From Pseudotabrizicola algicola (GTDB lineage: Bacteria > Pseudomonadota > Alphaproteobacteria > Rhodobacterales > Rhodobacteraceae): a DNA stretch of 64,000 nt. The position numbers were made by a program, and so were the translations under genes. Location of the stretch: contig NZ_JAAIKE010000003.1 of the NCBI RefSeq assembly GCF_010915705.1, positions 630,771 through 694,770 of the forward strand, given 5' to 3'. Within the stretch, counting starts at the first letter, position 1. Every line of letters starts with the position of its first letter. Under the pieces are notes generated by a model. It saw nothing but the letters and a program-made list of their open reading frames with translations, had not been told where the DNA came from and did no database searches. Of this stretch, positions 56,895 through 64,000 are shown one piece after another.

Positions 56895-58163
56895 TCAGGC
56901 CTTGCCAGTCTCCACGCCCCGGTTCAGGTCGTGTAGCGATTTTGCGAGTTTCTGGATTTCCTTGCGCAGCGGGTTTTTCGCCGAGGTTTCGGCGAGCGGC
57001 AGGCCGTGGTCATTGGCCTGCGTGACCTGACTGCTGCCATCGGGCAGTTGCACTTCGATGGCGATATCAAGGCTTTCGGCCATGCGCTTGACGCGGCTTT
57101 TGCCGGACAGATCGGTGAACTTGGGCGCGCGGTTCAGCACATAGCGCAGTTTTTCATGGGGCAGAGCCTCGGCCTTGAGCGCGCGGATCAGGCGCAGGAT
57201 GTTCTGGGCCGAACGCAGGTCCAGTTCCAGAAGCGCGAAATAGACATGCGCGCGGGTCAGCACGGCTTCGGTCCAGGCCACGATGGTCTTGGGCATGTCG
57301 ATGATGACGTAATCGAAGTTTGCCGCCGCCATGTCGATGATGCGGCCGATATCCTCGGGGCCGAGGATATCGAGCGGCAGCATGTCGGCGGGCGCAGTGA
57401 AGACATGCAGGCGGTCGTTGAAGGTGAGCATGGCCTGAAGGAAGCTGTCACTGTCGATGGTGGCGGTTTCGGACAGCACCTCGAACACGATTTCCTTGCG
57501 CGGCAGATCCAGATAGGTGGCCGCCGAGCCATATTGGAAATCGAGGTCGAGCAGGCAGACGCGCGGCGCATCGGTTTTCGAGATGGTCGCCAGTTCCCAT
57601 GCCAGATTGACGGCGAAGGTCGAGGCACCTGTGCCGCCCGCCAGACCATGCACGGGCAGGACCACGCCTTCACGGTCGCCCTTGGCCTTGAAGGCGGGGG
57701 TGGCGGTGGCCTCTTCGGGGATCTGCGGCTGTTGCATCACCACCGGAGCGGGGGCAGGCGCACGCAGCCGTTCGATGGCTTCGTCCAGCGCGCCCTCGGG
57801 CAGGGGGTATGGCACGAAATCATCCGCGCCGAGACGCAGCAGCTGATGCAGCACGATGGGGCTGAGGTGATGGGCGATCAGCACCACCTTGATGCCGCTG
57901 GCCTTGGCCGCGCGCACGATTTCCGCGATGCGGGCAATGTCGGCCTCATCCTCGGCATCGACGGCGATGGCGACAAACTCGAGCGCGGCGGCCTCGGGCT
58001 GCGCCATGAAGACGAGGGCATCGTCAAAGGACAGATCGCCCCAGCTTTCGCCAAGGGCGTTTTCCATGTCGTCGATGAGCAGTTCGAAATTCTGCACATC
58101 CCGCGAGATGGTGCAGGCCTTGATCGGTGCAGGATCAGGTTGAAGTGTTGCCACGCTCGTCAT
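56895..58163 (-). CDS. cpaE: Tad pilus localisation protein CpaE/TadZ
   Basis: A 422-residue protein with an N-terminal receiver-like domain (about 20-135) lacking an obvious phosphoacceptor, and a C-terminal ParA/MinD-like domain. The deviant P-loop reads GGTGAST at 176-182, with no lysine at the signature place, as in other TadZ proteins that position pili at the pole. AAGGGG precedes the ATG at 58163. It is separated from ompA by a hairpin, so it probably has its own promoter. Confidence 0.92.
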   Translation of the reverse strand: MTSVATLQPDPAPIKACTISRDVQNFELLIDDMENALGESWGDLSFDDALVFMAQPEAAALEFVAIAVDAEDEADIARIAEIVRAAKASGIKVVLIAHHLSPIVLHQLLRLGADDFVPYPLPEGALDEAIERLRAPAPAPVVMQQPQIPEEATATPAFKAKGDREGVVLPVHGLAGGTGASTFAVNLAWELATISKTDAPRVCLLDLDFQYGSAATYLDLPRKEIVFEVLSETATIDSDSFLQAMLTFNDRLHVFTAPADMLPLDILGPEDIGRIIDMAAANFDYVIIDMPKTIVAWTEAVLTRAHVYFALLELDLRSAQNILRLIRALKAEALPHEKLRYVLNRAPKFTDLSGKSRVKRMAESLDIAIEVQLPDGSSQVTQANDHGLPLAETSAKNPLRKEIQKLAKSLHDLNRGVETGKA

Positions 58164-58395
58164 CTCGCCCCTTGTCCTTCCAGAAGACGAATCACGAGGC
58201 CCAATATTGGCGAAACGCCGACATCATCGAAAAACGTGCCCCGGATTCGTGCGGGACTGCCCCCGCGACTGTTTCCATTGCGGCTAGGAATGCTGGGAAA
58301 TGGTGGCAGGATTGGGGCTAAAAGATCGTGAATCTTTGGTATTTGGGCGCGCCGTCGATGCCGGGTCAGGGGAATCGCCCCTCGGGCATGGGAAA

Positions 58396-58422
58396 GGGGG
58401 CAGGTTTCCTGCCCCCTTTTTT
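58396..58422. terminator. hairpin inside the tad locus, between ompA and cpaE
   Basis: GGGGGCAGG-TTT-CCTGCCCCC at 58396-58416 with TTTTTT on the plus strand and, on the minus strand, AAAAAA before and TTT after. It lies 25 bases beyond the ompA stop. Read leftward, the T-run is only three bases, so termination may be partial. Confidence 0.65.
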
Positions 58423-58446
58423 GAAAACAATCCGCGTCGGCGCGCC

Positions 58447-59103
58447 TTAGTTGGCCGGGTTGACCTGCGAGGTCGGCGGCGCGCTGGTGGGATGCGGCGG
58501 CACGGCGCCCGCCACATATTCACGGAAGATCACTTCGGCATATTTCCCGTTGAGCGGCGCGCCACGGCCCCGGTGGAAGCCCGCCACTTCGGTGACGGTG
58601 CGGCGGTTCGCCTCTTCGGGGCCTTGGGTGGCCACCACGGGGCGGGTTTTGCCATAGGACACAAGCGCCTCGAGCCGGCTGGGGCTGATGCCCTGGCTGG
58701 CGAAGAAGGCCACCACGGCCTGCGCCCGCCGCTTGCCAAGCGCCTGATTGTAGGCGTTGGAGCCGACCAGATCGGTATGGCCATAGACCGAGAAGCGCAG
58801 TTCGGGGAACTGTCTGATCCAGTTGGCCTGCTGGGCGAGGACGCGGCGTGCCTCGGGGGTCAGGGTGGCGCTGTTGAAGGCGAAGGTGACCGTGCTTGGC
58901 ACCTCGGCGCGGAAGCGGGTGTTGAGCTGATGGGTGGCGTTCAATTCGCCGGACATCAGGCCCGCGTTGTTCTGGGTCGCGCTGCCCGTGATGTTGCCGT
59001 CAAGCTCTGCGCCCAAGGGCTGGTCGAAGCCAGACGAAGAGGTACAGGCGGCAAGCCCAACGGCGAGGGCGAGGGTCAGCAAGGCTGTGGATGGTTTGAG
59101 CAT
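58447..59103 (-). CDS. OmpA-family lipoprotein of the tad locus
   Basis: A 218-residue protein with a lipoprotein signal (LALAVGLAACTSS) and an OmpA peptidoglycan-binding domain (about 72-180): TVTFAFNSATLTPEARRVL, YGHTDLVGSNAYNQALGKRRAQAV, YGKTRPVVATQG. It probably tethers the pilus secretin to the cell wall. GGAG precedes the ATG at 59103, just after cpaC. Confidence 0.92.
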   Translation of the reverse strand: MLKPSTALLTLALAVGLAACTSSSGFDQPLGAELDGNITGSATQNNAGLMSGELNATHQLNTRFRAEVPSTVTFAFNSATLTPEARRVLAQQANWIRQFPELRFSVYGHTDLVGSNAYNQALGKRRAQAVVAFFASQGISPSRLEALVSYGKTRPVVATQGPEEANRRTVTEVAGFHRGRGAPLNGKYAEVIFREYVAGAVPPHPTSAPPTSQVNPAN

Positions 59104-59108
59104 GGGTC

Positions 59109-60503
59109 TTACTCCATCACATAGCCGTAGGAGGTGCTGAAATCCTGCCGCGCCACTTCACCCGCAGCCCCGCGCGGCGGGTTGGCGACGATGCCGTTGA
59201 GGAAGAATTCACGTTCCGTCGGCAGGCGCACGCGGTCTGTCGGCAGGGCATAGACATCGCCGCGCGTGGGCGTCACGAGATGCGGCGTGATGATGATGAC
59301 CAGTTCGGACTGGTTGCGCTGATAATCCGACGAGCGGAACAGCGAGCCGAGGATCGGCACATCGCCGATCCACGGCAACTGGTTGTTCAGGTTGCGGAAA
59401 TCGTCTTGCAAGAGGCCCGCCACCGCAAAACTTTCGCCATCGCGCATCTCGACCGTGGTGGAGGTTTCGCGGCGTTTGAAGGCGTTGATCGAGAAGCCGC
59501 CGGATTCGATGGTGATCGTGGTGTCGATCGACGACACGGCGGCGTTGAGTTGCAGGTTGATGATGTCGCCATCCACCACGGTGGGGGTGAAGTTCAGTTC
59601 CACGCCGAAGGGTTTGTAGTCGATCACCACGCCATCGGTGGTCAGCACCGGAATGGGGTATTCGCCGCCGCCGAGAAAGCGCGCCTCTTGCCCCGAGAGG
59701 GCGGTCAGGTTGGGTTCGGCCAGCGTGCGCACGACGCCCTTGGATTCGAGTGCTTCCAGCAGCACGGCGAATTGCACCGAGCCTGCGGTGAAGCCAAGGC
59801 CGAGCGCGCCGCGCGTGCCGGGGGCCGAGGTGATCGGGTTGCCGATCCCGTTGTTGCCCGCAAGCCAGGTGCCGGTTTCGCCGGAAATGCCGATCTTGTT
59901 GCCGCCCTGCGCGGCCAGCGAGACGCCAAGGTTCTTGGCGACCGAGCGCTGCATTTCGGCAAAGCGGACCTTGAGCATCACCTGCTGGGTGCCGCCCACG
60001 CTCATCAGGTTGGAGACGCGTTCGGGCGCGTAGCGGTTGGCCAGATCCAGCGCGCGGTCGAGTTTGGCGGTAGAGGAGACGACGCCCGACAGAACGATGC
60101 CGTCATTGGCGGTGCGCACCTCGATCGGCTCGCCCGGCAGGATCTGTTGCAGGCGTTCCTTGAATTCGGCGATGTCGGGGGTGACATGCACATCGACGTT
60201 CGAGATCAGCCGCCCGTCAGGCGCAAGCAGGGTGAGCGTGGTGCGCCCCGGCGTCTTGCCCAAGACATAGATCGAACGGTCGGACAAGGTGGAAATATCG
60301 GCGATGCCGGGGTTGGCGATCGAGAGTTCGGCGAAAGGTGTGTCACTTTCGACCACGACAGCGCGGTTCATCGGAACCGCGAGCGGTGCCGAAACAGACC
60401 CCCGCATCACCCGCAGCGTTTCTGCGGAAGCGACGCCCGTCAGGCCCGTCGTGGCCAAGGCCGCAGCCATCAGGCCCGCCTTGAGGAAGATGTTCATGCT
60501 CAT
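59109..60503 (-). CDS. cpaC: outer-membrane secretin CpaC/RcpA
   Basis: A 464-residue secretin channel of the Tad pilus. Signal peptide 1-27 (ends VASA), an N-terminal pilus-formation domain (VMRGSVSAPLAVPMNRAVVVES), a BON-like domain near 105-165, and the secretin core with VPILGSLFRSSDYQRNQSELVIIITPHLV. The start is the ATG at 60503 with AGGT six bases upstream; a second ATG follows two codons later. Confidence 0.94.
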   Translation of the reverse strand: MSMNIFLKAGLMAAALATTGLTGVASAETLRVMRGSVSAPLAVPMNRAVVVESDTPFAELSIANPGIADISTLSDRSIYVLGKTPGRTTLTLLAPDGRLISNVDVHVTPDIAEFKERLQQILPGEPIEVRTANDGIVLSGVVSSTAKLDRALDLANRYAPERVSNLMSVGGTQQVMLKVRFAEMQRSVAKNLGVSLAAQGGNKIGISGETGTWLAGNNGIGNPITSAPGTRGALGLGFTAGSVQFAVLLEALESKGVVRTLAEPNLTALSGQEARFLGGGEYPIPVLTTDGVVIDYKPFGVELNFTPTVVDGDIINLQLNAAVSSIDTTITIESGGFSINAFKRRETSTTVEMRDGESFAVAGLLQDDFRNLNNQLPWIGDVPILGSLFRSSDYQRNQSELVIIITPHLVTPTRGDVYALPTDRVRLPTEREFFLNGIVANPPRGAAGEVARQDFSTSYGYVME

Positions 60504-60660
60504 GTGACCTGCCCTTTCGATCACGCCTCTTTCCGGGTCTTGTCGCCCGCAATTGGAACGAAGATGCCTGCAACGGCCTTTTTTTGCAACAATCAAACGC
60601 TTATTCGGCAAAGCTGATGTGGATAAGATACAACACCCGCAACAGGTCGCAGAAAGCAAA

Positions 60661-60688
60661 GGGGCGGCCACCAGATAAGGTGCCGCCC
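60661..60688 (-). terminator. terminator or stem-loop after cpaB
   Basis: On the minus strand GGGCGGC-ACC-TTATCT-GGT-GGCCGCCC with CTTTGCTTTC after it, 18 bases beyond the cpaB stop. It may cause partial termination between cpaB and cpaC. Confidence 0.6.
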
Positions 60689-60705
60689 GTGCACGTTTGC
60701 CTGCG

Positions 60706-61545
60706 TCAGTTGGTGCAGGGGATCGGCACCTCGACGCGTTCGCTGCCGTTGCGCTGGATGATGGTGCAGACTTTTTCTGCCTCGACCTGCGCGACTTCCT
60801 CTTTCTTGATGTCGAAGAGGACGGTCTTGTCCATTTCGATGGTCGCGGTGACCGTGTCATCGCCCGATCCGACGAGCGAGAGCGCGAGGCGTCCGGTGGT
60901 CTGGGCAAGCGCGAGGCGCGCCACCTGTTCGGGGGTTGCGGCCACGGTCACGGTGCGGGCAACCATGGCGCCCGCCATCGCATCGGCCTGCTGGTCCACC
61001 GCGATGACGCGGGTCGAGCTTTCGATCAGGCGGGTGACCTCGCCGCCGGTGCCGTCGATGGTGCCGGTCCAGTAGACATCGACCCGGTCGCCCGGCTGCA
61101 CAAAGCCCGACACGCCCGAGGCGACATCGACCTTGATGGCAAAGGCGCGCATGCCTTTGGCGATCTGGCCGGTCAGGCCCGCGGACTGGCCCGGCTCGGT
61201 GACCTTGGAGGCGAGGACGGGCTCGAACTTGTCCATCTGGCGCAGGATGTAGCGGGCGTTCTGGGTTCCGGCGGGGAACAGCACCTTTTCATCGGCGAAA
61301 ACGCCTTCGGGAAGCGAGTTTTTCGGCCAGTAGACCAGTTGCACATCTTCGGGCTTGAGCTGGTCGCCGTAATTCTTGGTGTTTTTGAGAACGTAGATCT
61401 GGACGATGGGGCCGACACGTTCGCGCAGCTGGCGCTCTTGCTCCAGCTGGGATTGCGTCTGGCCGATGTAACCCTTTGCCAAATAAACTGCGGTGCCGGC
61501 AAGGGCGATGCCAGCCACGAGCACAAGTCCGAACATACCACGCAT
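60706..61545 (-). CDS. cpaB: Flp pilus assembly protein CpaB/RcpC
   Basis: A 279-residue protein with one N-terminal membrane helix (FGLVLVAGIALAGTAVYLA), an SAF-like domain, and the RcpC/CpaB domain (GFVQPGDRVDVYWTGTIDG). It is a periplasmic element of the Tad apparatus. AAGG precedes the ATG at 61545. Confidence 0.93.
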   Translation of the reverse strand: MRGMFGLVLVAGIALAGTAVYLAKGYIGQTQSQLEQERQLRERVGPIVQIYVLKNTKNYGDQLKPEDVQLVYWPKNSLPEGVFADEKVLFPAGTQNARYILRQMDKFEPVLASKVTEPGQSAGLTGQIAKGMRAFAIKVDVASGVSGFVQPGDRVDVYWTGTIDGTGGEVTRLIESSTRVIAVDQQADAMAGAMVARTVTVAATPEQVARLALAQTTGRLALSLVGSGDDTVTATIEMDKTVLFDIKKEEVAQVEAEKVCTIIQRNGSERVEVPIPCTN

Positions 61546-61605
61546 CTTGCTACCCTTTTGCCTGAGCCGAGCCGCCTGAGTGCGGCCGGCTCGTTGCCAC
61601 ACCCG

Positions 61606-61812
61606 TCAGTCGCGGGAGGTGGCTTCCTGAATATCCTGGTTGATCGACACAGCGGCGGCGCGGAAATGCTCTTCGGTGATGACGGTGAAGAGCCAGATCG
61701 CCAGTCCGACGGTCGATGCGGTCAGCACGACCCAATCCACGGTGACCGCGCCATCTTCGCAGTCCCGGAAGCGCTTGACGTTGAAGAACGAGCCGAGGGT
61801 GCGATTGGACAT
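61606..61812 (-). CDS. Flp-type pilin paralogue, divergent
   Basis: A 68-residue prepilin-like protein. Leader KRFRDCEDG then AVTVDWVVLTASTVGLAIWLF, which fits the Flp pattern of a short basic leader ending in Gly and a hydrophobic helix. Position +5 after the Gly is Asp rather than Glu. The C-terminus differs fully from flp (EEHFRAAAVSINQDIQEATSRD). It may be a minor pilin. GGAG nine bases before the ATG at 61812. Confidence 0.85.
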   Translation of the reverse strand: MSNRTLGSFFNVKRFRDCEDGAVTVDWVVLTASTVGLAIWLFTVITEEHFRAAAVSINQDIQEATSRD

Positions 61813-61924
61813 CGCCGACACTCCGTTGGGTAAAGCGCGCCGGGGCCAAGAGCCGGTCAGGGCGCGAAAGGTTAAGGCACCAAGATCGGCAAGGCGCGTG
61901 AAGCGCACTCGCCAGACAAGAAGG

Positions 61925-61953
61925 GGGCGCGGACCGTGTCCCGGCCCGCGCCC
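61925..61953 (-). terminator. hairpin between flp and the second pilin
   Basis: GGGCGCGG and CCGCGCCC form an 8-bp stem (loop of 13), with CCTTCTTG after it on the minus strand, 38 bases below the flp stop. Likely to end most flp transcripts, giving excess pilin mRNA. Confidence 0.65.
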
Positions 61954-61991
61954 GCCAATCAAGTTGGGCAACGGAAGGTTGCCGGACCTTA

Positions 61992-62192
61992 TCAGTTGCC
62001 GTTACGGCCCAGTTCGGTTGCGGCGGCGAGGTCCGAAGCGATGGTGGTGCCGGCGTTGCGGATTTCCGGGGTCACAGCCTGGATAACGATCAGGCCCAGG
62101 CCCACAACAGCTGCGGTCAGAACGACCCAGTCAACGGTCACAGCGCCGGATTCGTCGTTCTTGAAGTTCTTGAAGATGTTCAGGAGGGTCAT
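61992..62192 (-). CDS. Flp/Fap-type major pilin
   Basis: A 66-residue prepilin: MTLLNIFKNFKNDESG is the basic leader, AVTVDWVVLTAAVVGLGL the mature N-terminal helix. Cleavage by the TadV peptidase is expected after Gly16, with Asp at +5, as seen in other Rhodobacterales Flp pilins. It leads the tad locus. AGAGAG precedes the ATG at 62192. An upstream in-frame extension is open but not pilin-like. Confidence 0.93.
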   Translation of the reverse strand: MTLLNIFKNFKNDESGAVTVDWVVLTAAVVGLGLIVIQAVTPEIRNAGTTIASDLAAATELGRNGN

Positions 62193-62558
62193 GGTATTTC
62201 TCTCTTTCACTGTTGCTTTGGTTTTTCCAACCGCTCGGCGTCTTTTCGGTCTGGCCTCTGTTCCGTTCCGTCTTCCGTTCGGTATGAGCATGTTTTCACC
62301 CGACACGGTGGCAACATCTGGGCGCAGATCGGGTGTTTTTCGGACCGATGAAGATTTTCCGAAGAAACTTGCAACCAATTGAAATGTTAAGTTTTTATCT
62401 TTCGGATGGGCGCCGGGTCGCACAGGGATGGGGCCGAGGGGCCGCCAATTGCGGCAAATTCGCCAGAATTGGCAGCCGTTTTTCCGCCCGGATGGTCTGA
62501 ATCGCAGATTCGTGCGAGGATCGGGGGAACAAAAACAACGGACAGGCATCGAGCAGCG
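62193..62558. other. 366-bp divergent intergenic region
   Basis: Separates flp (leftward) from the SLT transglycosylase (rightward). It holds an AT-rich patch at 62372-62400 (GAAATGTTAAGTTTTTATC) that could be the flp promoter, and a TTCCGTTCCGTCTTCCG short-repeat tract near 62258. I see no gene, terminator or sigma-54 site. Confidence 0.55.
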
Positions 62559-63443
62559 ATGCGATTCATGGCAGGACTATTGATCGCGGGCCTTGGTCTC
62601 GCGCCCGTTGCGGGCGCGGCGCAAGGCCTGTCGGGAGAGCGTGACTTCTCCTTCAAGCGGGTGAAGGTGGGCGAATCGGCGGGCAAACGCCGGATCGTGC
62701 AGATCGACCCCGAGGAACAGGCGCGTCTGCTGGCGCTGGCGCCCAAGGTGAAACCGCGCGAGCCGACGCCGGAGCCCGATGCGGTGACGGCTGTGGCCGG
62801 TGCGGTGGCACCGCCGGGGGCGCTGACGCAGGTGGCCCCGAAGTCTTCCAGCTATGACTGGTTCTGGCAGACAGTGCCGACCAGCCGCAGCGCGGTGGCA
62901 GATCGCTTTCCGCTGGCGATGGCGACCCTGTCGAAAGGGCCGAAGGGCAGCGCGGTGGCCGCGCCGCGCCTGCAGCACATGCAGGGCATCGCGGAGAAAT
63001 ACGGCAAGCATATTCTGGCCGCCACCATCGGCACCGATGTTTCGCCCGCGCTGGTGCTGGCGGTGATCGGGGTGGAAAGCGCCGGACGGGCCGATGCGGT
63101 GTCGCATGCGGGGGCGCAGGGGTTGATGCAGCTGATCCCCGCGACCGCGACGCGCTTTGGCGTGGCCGATGCGAAGGATCCGGCGCAGAACATCAAGGGC
63201 GGGGTGGCATACCTTGACTGGCTGCTGAAAGAGTTCAACCGCGACCCGCTGATGGTGCTGGCCGCCTATAACGCGGGCGAGGGCGCGGTGCGGGCCAATG
63301 ACGGGGTGCCGCCCTATGCCGAGACGCGCGACTATGTGCCCAAGGTGCTGGCGGCGTGGCAAGTGTCGCAAGGGCTGTGCCTGACGCCGCCGGAACTGGT
63401 GACTGACCCTTGCGTGTTCAAGGTGATTTCGGCGGGCGGCTGA
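62559..63443 (+). CDS. soluble-type lytic transglycosylase
   Basis: A 294-residue periplasmic peptidoglycan lyase. Signal peptide MRFMAGLLIAGLGLAPVAGA. The SLT domain begins near 155: the catalytic Glu lies in [14 protein letters not shown], then GAQGLMQLIPATATRFG and MVLAAYNAGEGAVRAN. The ATG at 62559 is near the tad locus, so it may open the wall for the pilus, but it is divergent from it. A following ATG nine bases on is an alternative. Confidence 0.92.
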   Translation: MRFMAGLLIAGLGLAPVAGAAQGLSGERDFSFKRVKVGESAGKRRIVQIDPEEQARLLALAPKVKPREPTPEPDAVTAVAGAVAPPGALTQVAPKSSSYDWFWQTVPTSRSAVADRFPLAMATLSKGPKGSAVAAPRLQHMQGIAEKYGKHILAATIGTDVSPALVLAVIGVESAGRADAVSHAGAQGLMQLIPATATRFGVADAKDPAQNIKGGVAYLDWLLKEFNRDPLMVLAAYNAGEGAVRANDGVPPYAETRDYVPKVLAAWQVSQGLCLTPPELVTDPCVFKVISAGG

Positions 63444-63478
63444 AAAGGCCGGCGGCGGTGCCTGCGGCGGCTGTGGCA

Positions 63479-63545
63479 AGGGGGGCTGTCTGCCCCCCTC
63501 GTCGCGGCGCTCCTCACCCCCCGAGGATATTTTCAGACAGAAAAT
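63479..63545 (+). repeat. intergenic hairpin repeat, copy F
   Basis: GGGGGGC-TGTCT-GCCCCCC, then a CGTCGCGGCG stretch, CACCCCCCGAGGATATTTTCAG and ACAGAAAATG. It lies between the SLT stop and the small GNAT stop. Confidence 0.8.
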
Positions 63546-63551
63546 GGGCGG

Positions 63552-63845
63552 TCAGGTTGCAAAGACATCGGCCCATTCGGGGTGTTTCTTGCGGATCGCG
63601 TTTACGAAAGGGCAGAGCGGCACGATCTTTATGCCGCGCGCGCGGGCGTCGTAGACCATGAAATGCACCAGCGTCACCGCGACCCCGGTGCCGCGCAGGG
63701 CCTCGGGGACATGGGTGTGATCGGCGATCATCAGGGTCGGGGTGGTGAACGAGACGGTGAGTTCCGCCTCGTGCCCGTCTTTTGACAGCACATAGCGGCC
63801 CTTGCCACCGCTGGTTTCGCTGCGGATGGCGGGGTCAGTTGACAA
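63552..63845 (-). CDS. small GNAT N-acetyltransferase (YjdJ-like)
   Basis: A 97-residue, single-domain GNAT (PF14542-like). HTHVPEALRGTGVAVTLVHFMVYDARARG holds the RGTGVA acetyl-CoA loop. The C-terminus PLCPFVNAIRKKHPEWADV is family-typical. The TTG at 63845 has GAGG six bases upstream; this start overlaps the CoA-transferase end by 11 bases. Longer in-frame extensions have no better start. Confidence 0.85.
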   Translation of the reverse strand: MSTDPAIRSETSGGKGRYVLSKDGHEAELTVSFTTPTLMIADHTHVPEALRGTGVAVTLVHFMVYDARARGIKIVPLCPFVNAIRKKHPEWADVFAT

Positions 63846-64000
63846 GGGTCGCCTCTGTGGCGGCGCGGAGTTCGGCCTCGGTGACGCCATCGGCGAGTTC
63901 GACGAGTTTGAGGCCGCCCGGGACCACGTCGAGCACGCCGAGGTTGGTGATGATGCGGTCGACCACGCCCTTGCCGGTGAGGGGCAGGGTGCAGGCGCGC
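63835..64000 (-). CDS. scoB: 3-oxoacid CoA-transferase subunit B, C-terminal end (5' cut by window edge)
   Basis: Only the last 54 codons are present. They read ACTLPLTGKGVVDRIITNLG then VLDVVPGGLKLVELADGVTE and end TLVN. This is the distinctive C-terminus of the B subunit of 3-oxoacid/acetoacetyl CoA-transferases, which move CoA between succinyl-CoA and acetoacetate. The start and the A subunit lie beyond the right edge. The small GNAT gene overlaps its stop. Confidence 0.82.
   Translation of the reverse strand, partial: RACTLPLTGKGVVDRIITNLGVLDVVPGGLKLVELADGVTEAELRAATEATLVN

Overview
The window is a 64 kb stretch of high-GC chromosome from an alphaproteobacterium, most likely family Rhodobacteraceae. 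The evidence is the gene families present: DUF1467 next to methylmalonyl-CoA epimerase, a small DUF1127 protein beside a LysR regulator, a PraR-like HTH protein, long-form purC, and a Rhodobacterales-style tad pilus locus. I see no prophage, transposase, CRISPR array or tRNA gene. Most of it reads as ordinary core genome.

Layout. 1-5.3 kb: a peptidase-like membrane protein running off the left edge, an EamA exporter, thymidine kinase, an unrecognised HTH-like protein, a DEAD-box RNA helicase and an orphan BrnA-type antitoxin. 5.3-12.6 kb: carB, the overlapping pabB/aminotransferase class IV pair (4-aminobenzoate synthesis), a second EamA exporter, and the tightly packed mce-DUF1467-GNAT operon. 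12.8-24.3 kb: a response regulator, a GNAT, the DUF1800/DUF1501 pair, aspS-DUF1993, a lipase-like hydrolase, a Nudix hydrolase, a PfkB sugar kinase with dtd, a PAS/HisKA_2 histidine kinase and purC.

24.6-31.4 kb: an MltB-type transglycosylase, then a one-direction cluster encoding a 27-residue membrane peptide, XpaC, TelA, a DUF2927 lipoprotein, an SPFH-GYF_2 protein and a zinc-ribbon membrane protein. This looks like a membrane or envelope stress module and is my best candidate for an undescribed system. 31.5-38.8 kb: an RsuA/RluB pseudouridine synthase, tadA, an MBL-fold hydrolase, gatC-gatA, an excalibur lipoprotein with an AmpD-like amidase, RNase P RNA and rpmG.

38.8-50 kb: a frameshifted cupin and an intact cupin, a Bax-inhibitor-1 protein, the DUF1127/LysR divergent pair, a quinone oxidoreductase, an XRE regulator behind a near-perfect sigma-54 promoter, an IMPase, two purine deaminases (8-oxoguanine type and guanine), an RraB-like protein, MgtE and 5-formyl-THF cyclo-ligase. 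50-62.2 kb: a tad/cpa locus for Flp pili, read right to left (flp, second pilin, cpaB, cpaC, ompA, cpaE, cpaF, tadB, tadC, two TPR lipoproteins, prepilin peptidase, AAA ATPase), with hairpins that may split it into separately expressed blocks. 62.5-64 kb: a soluble-type lytic transglycosylase, a small GNAT, and the end of a CoA-transferase subunit B gene running off the right edge.

A family of intergenic repeats (a G/C hairpin followed by CCCCGAGGATATTT and AACAGATGAA) recurs at six loci. At two of them a second copy lies inverted, making long palindromes.
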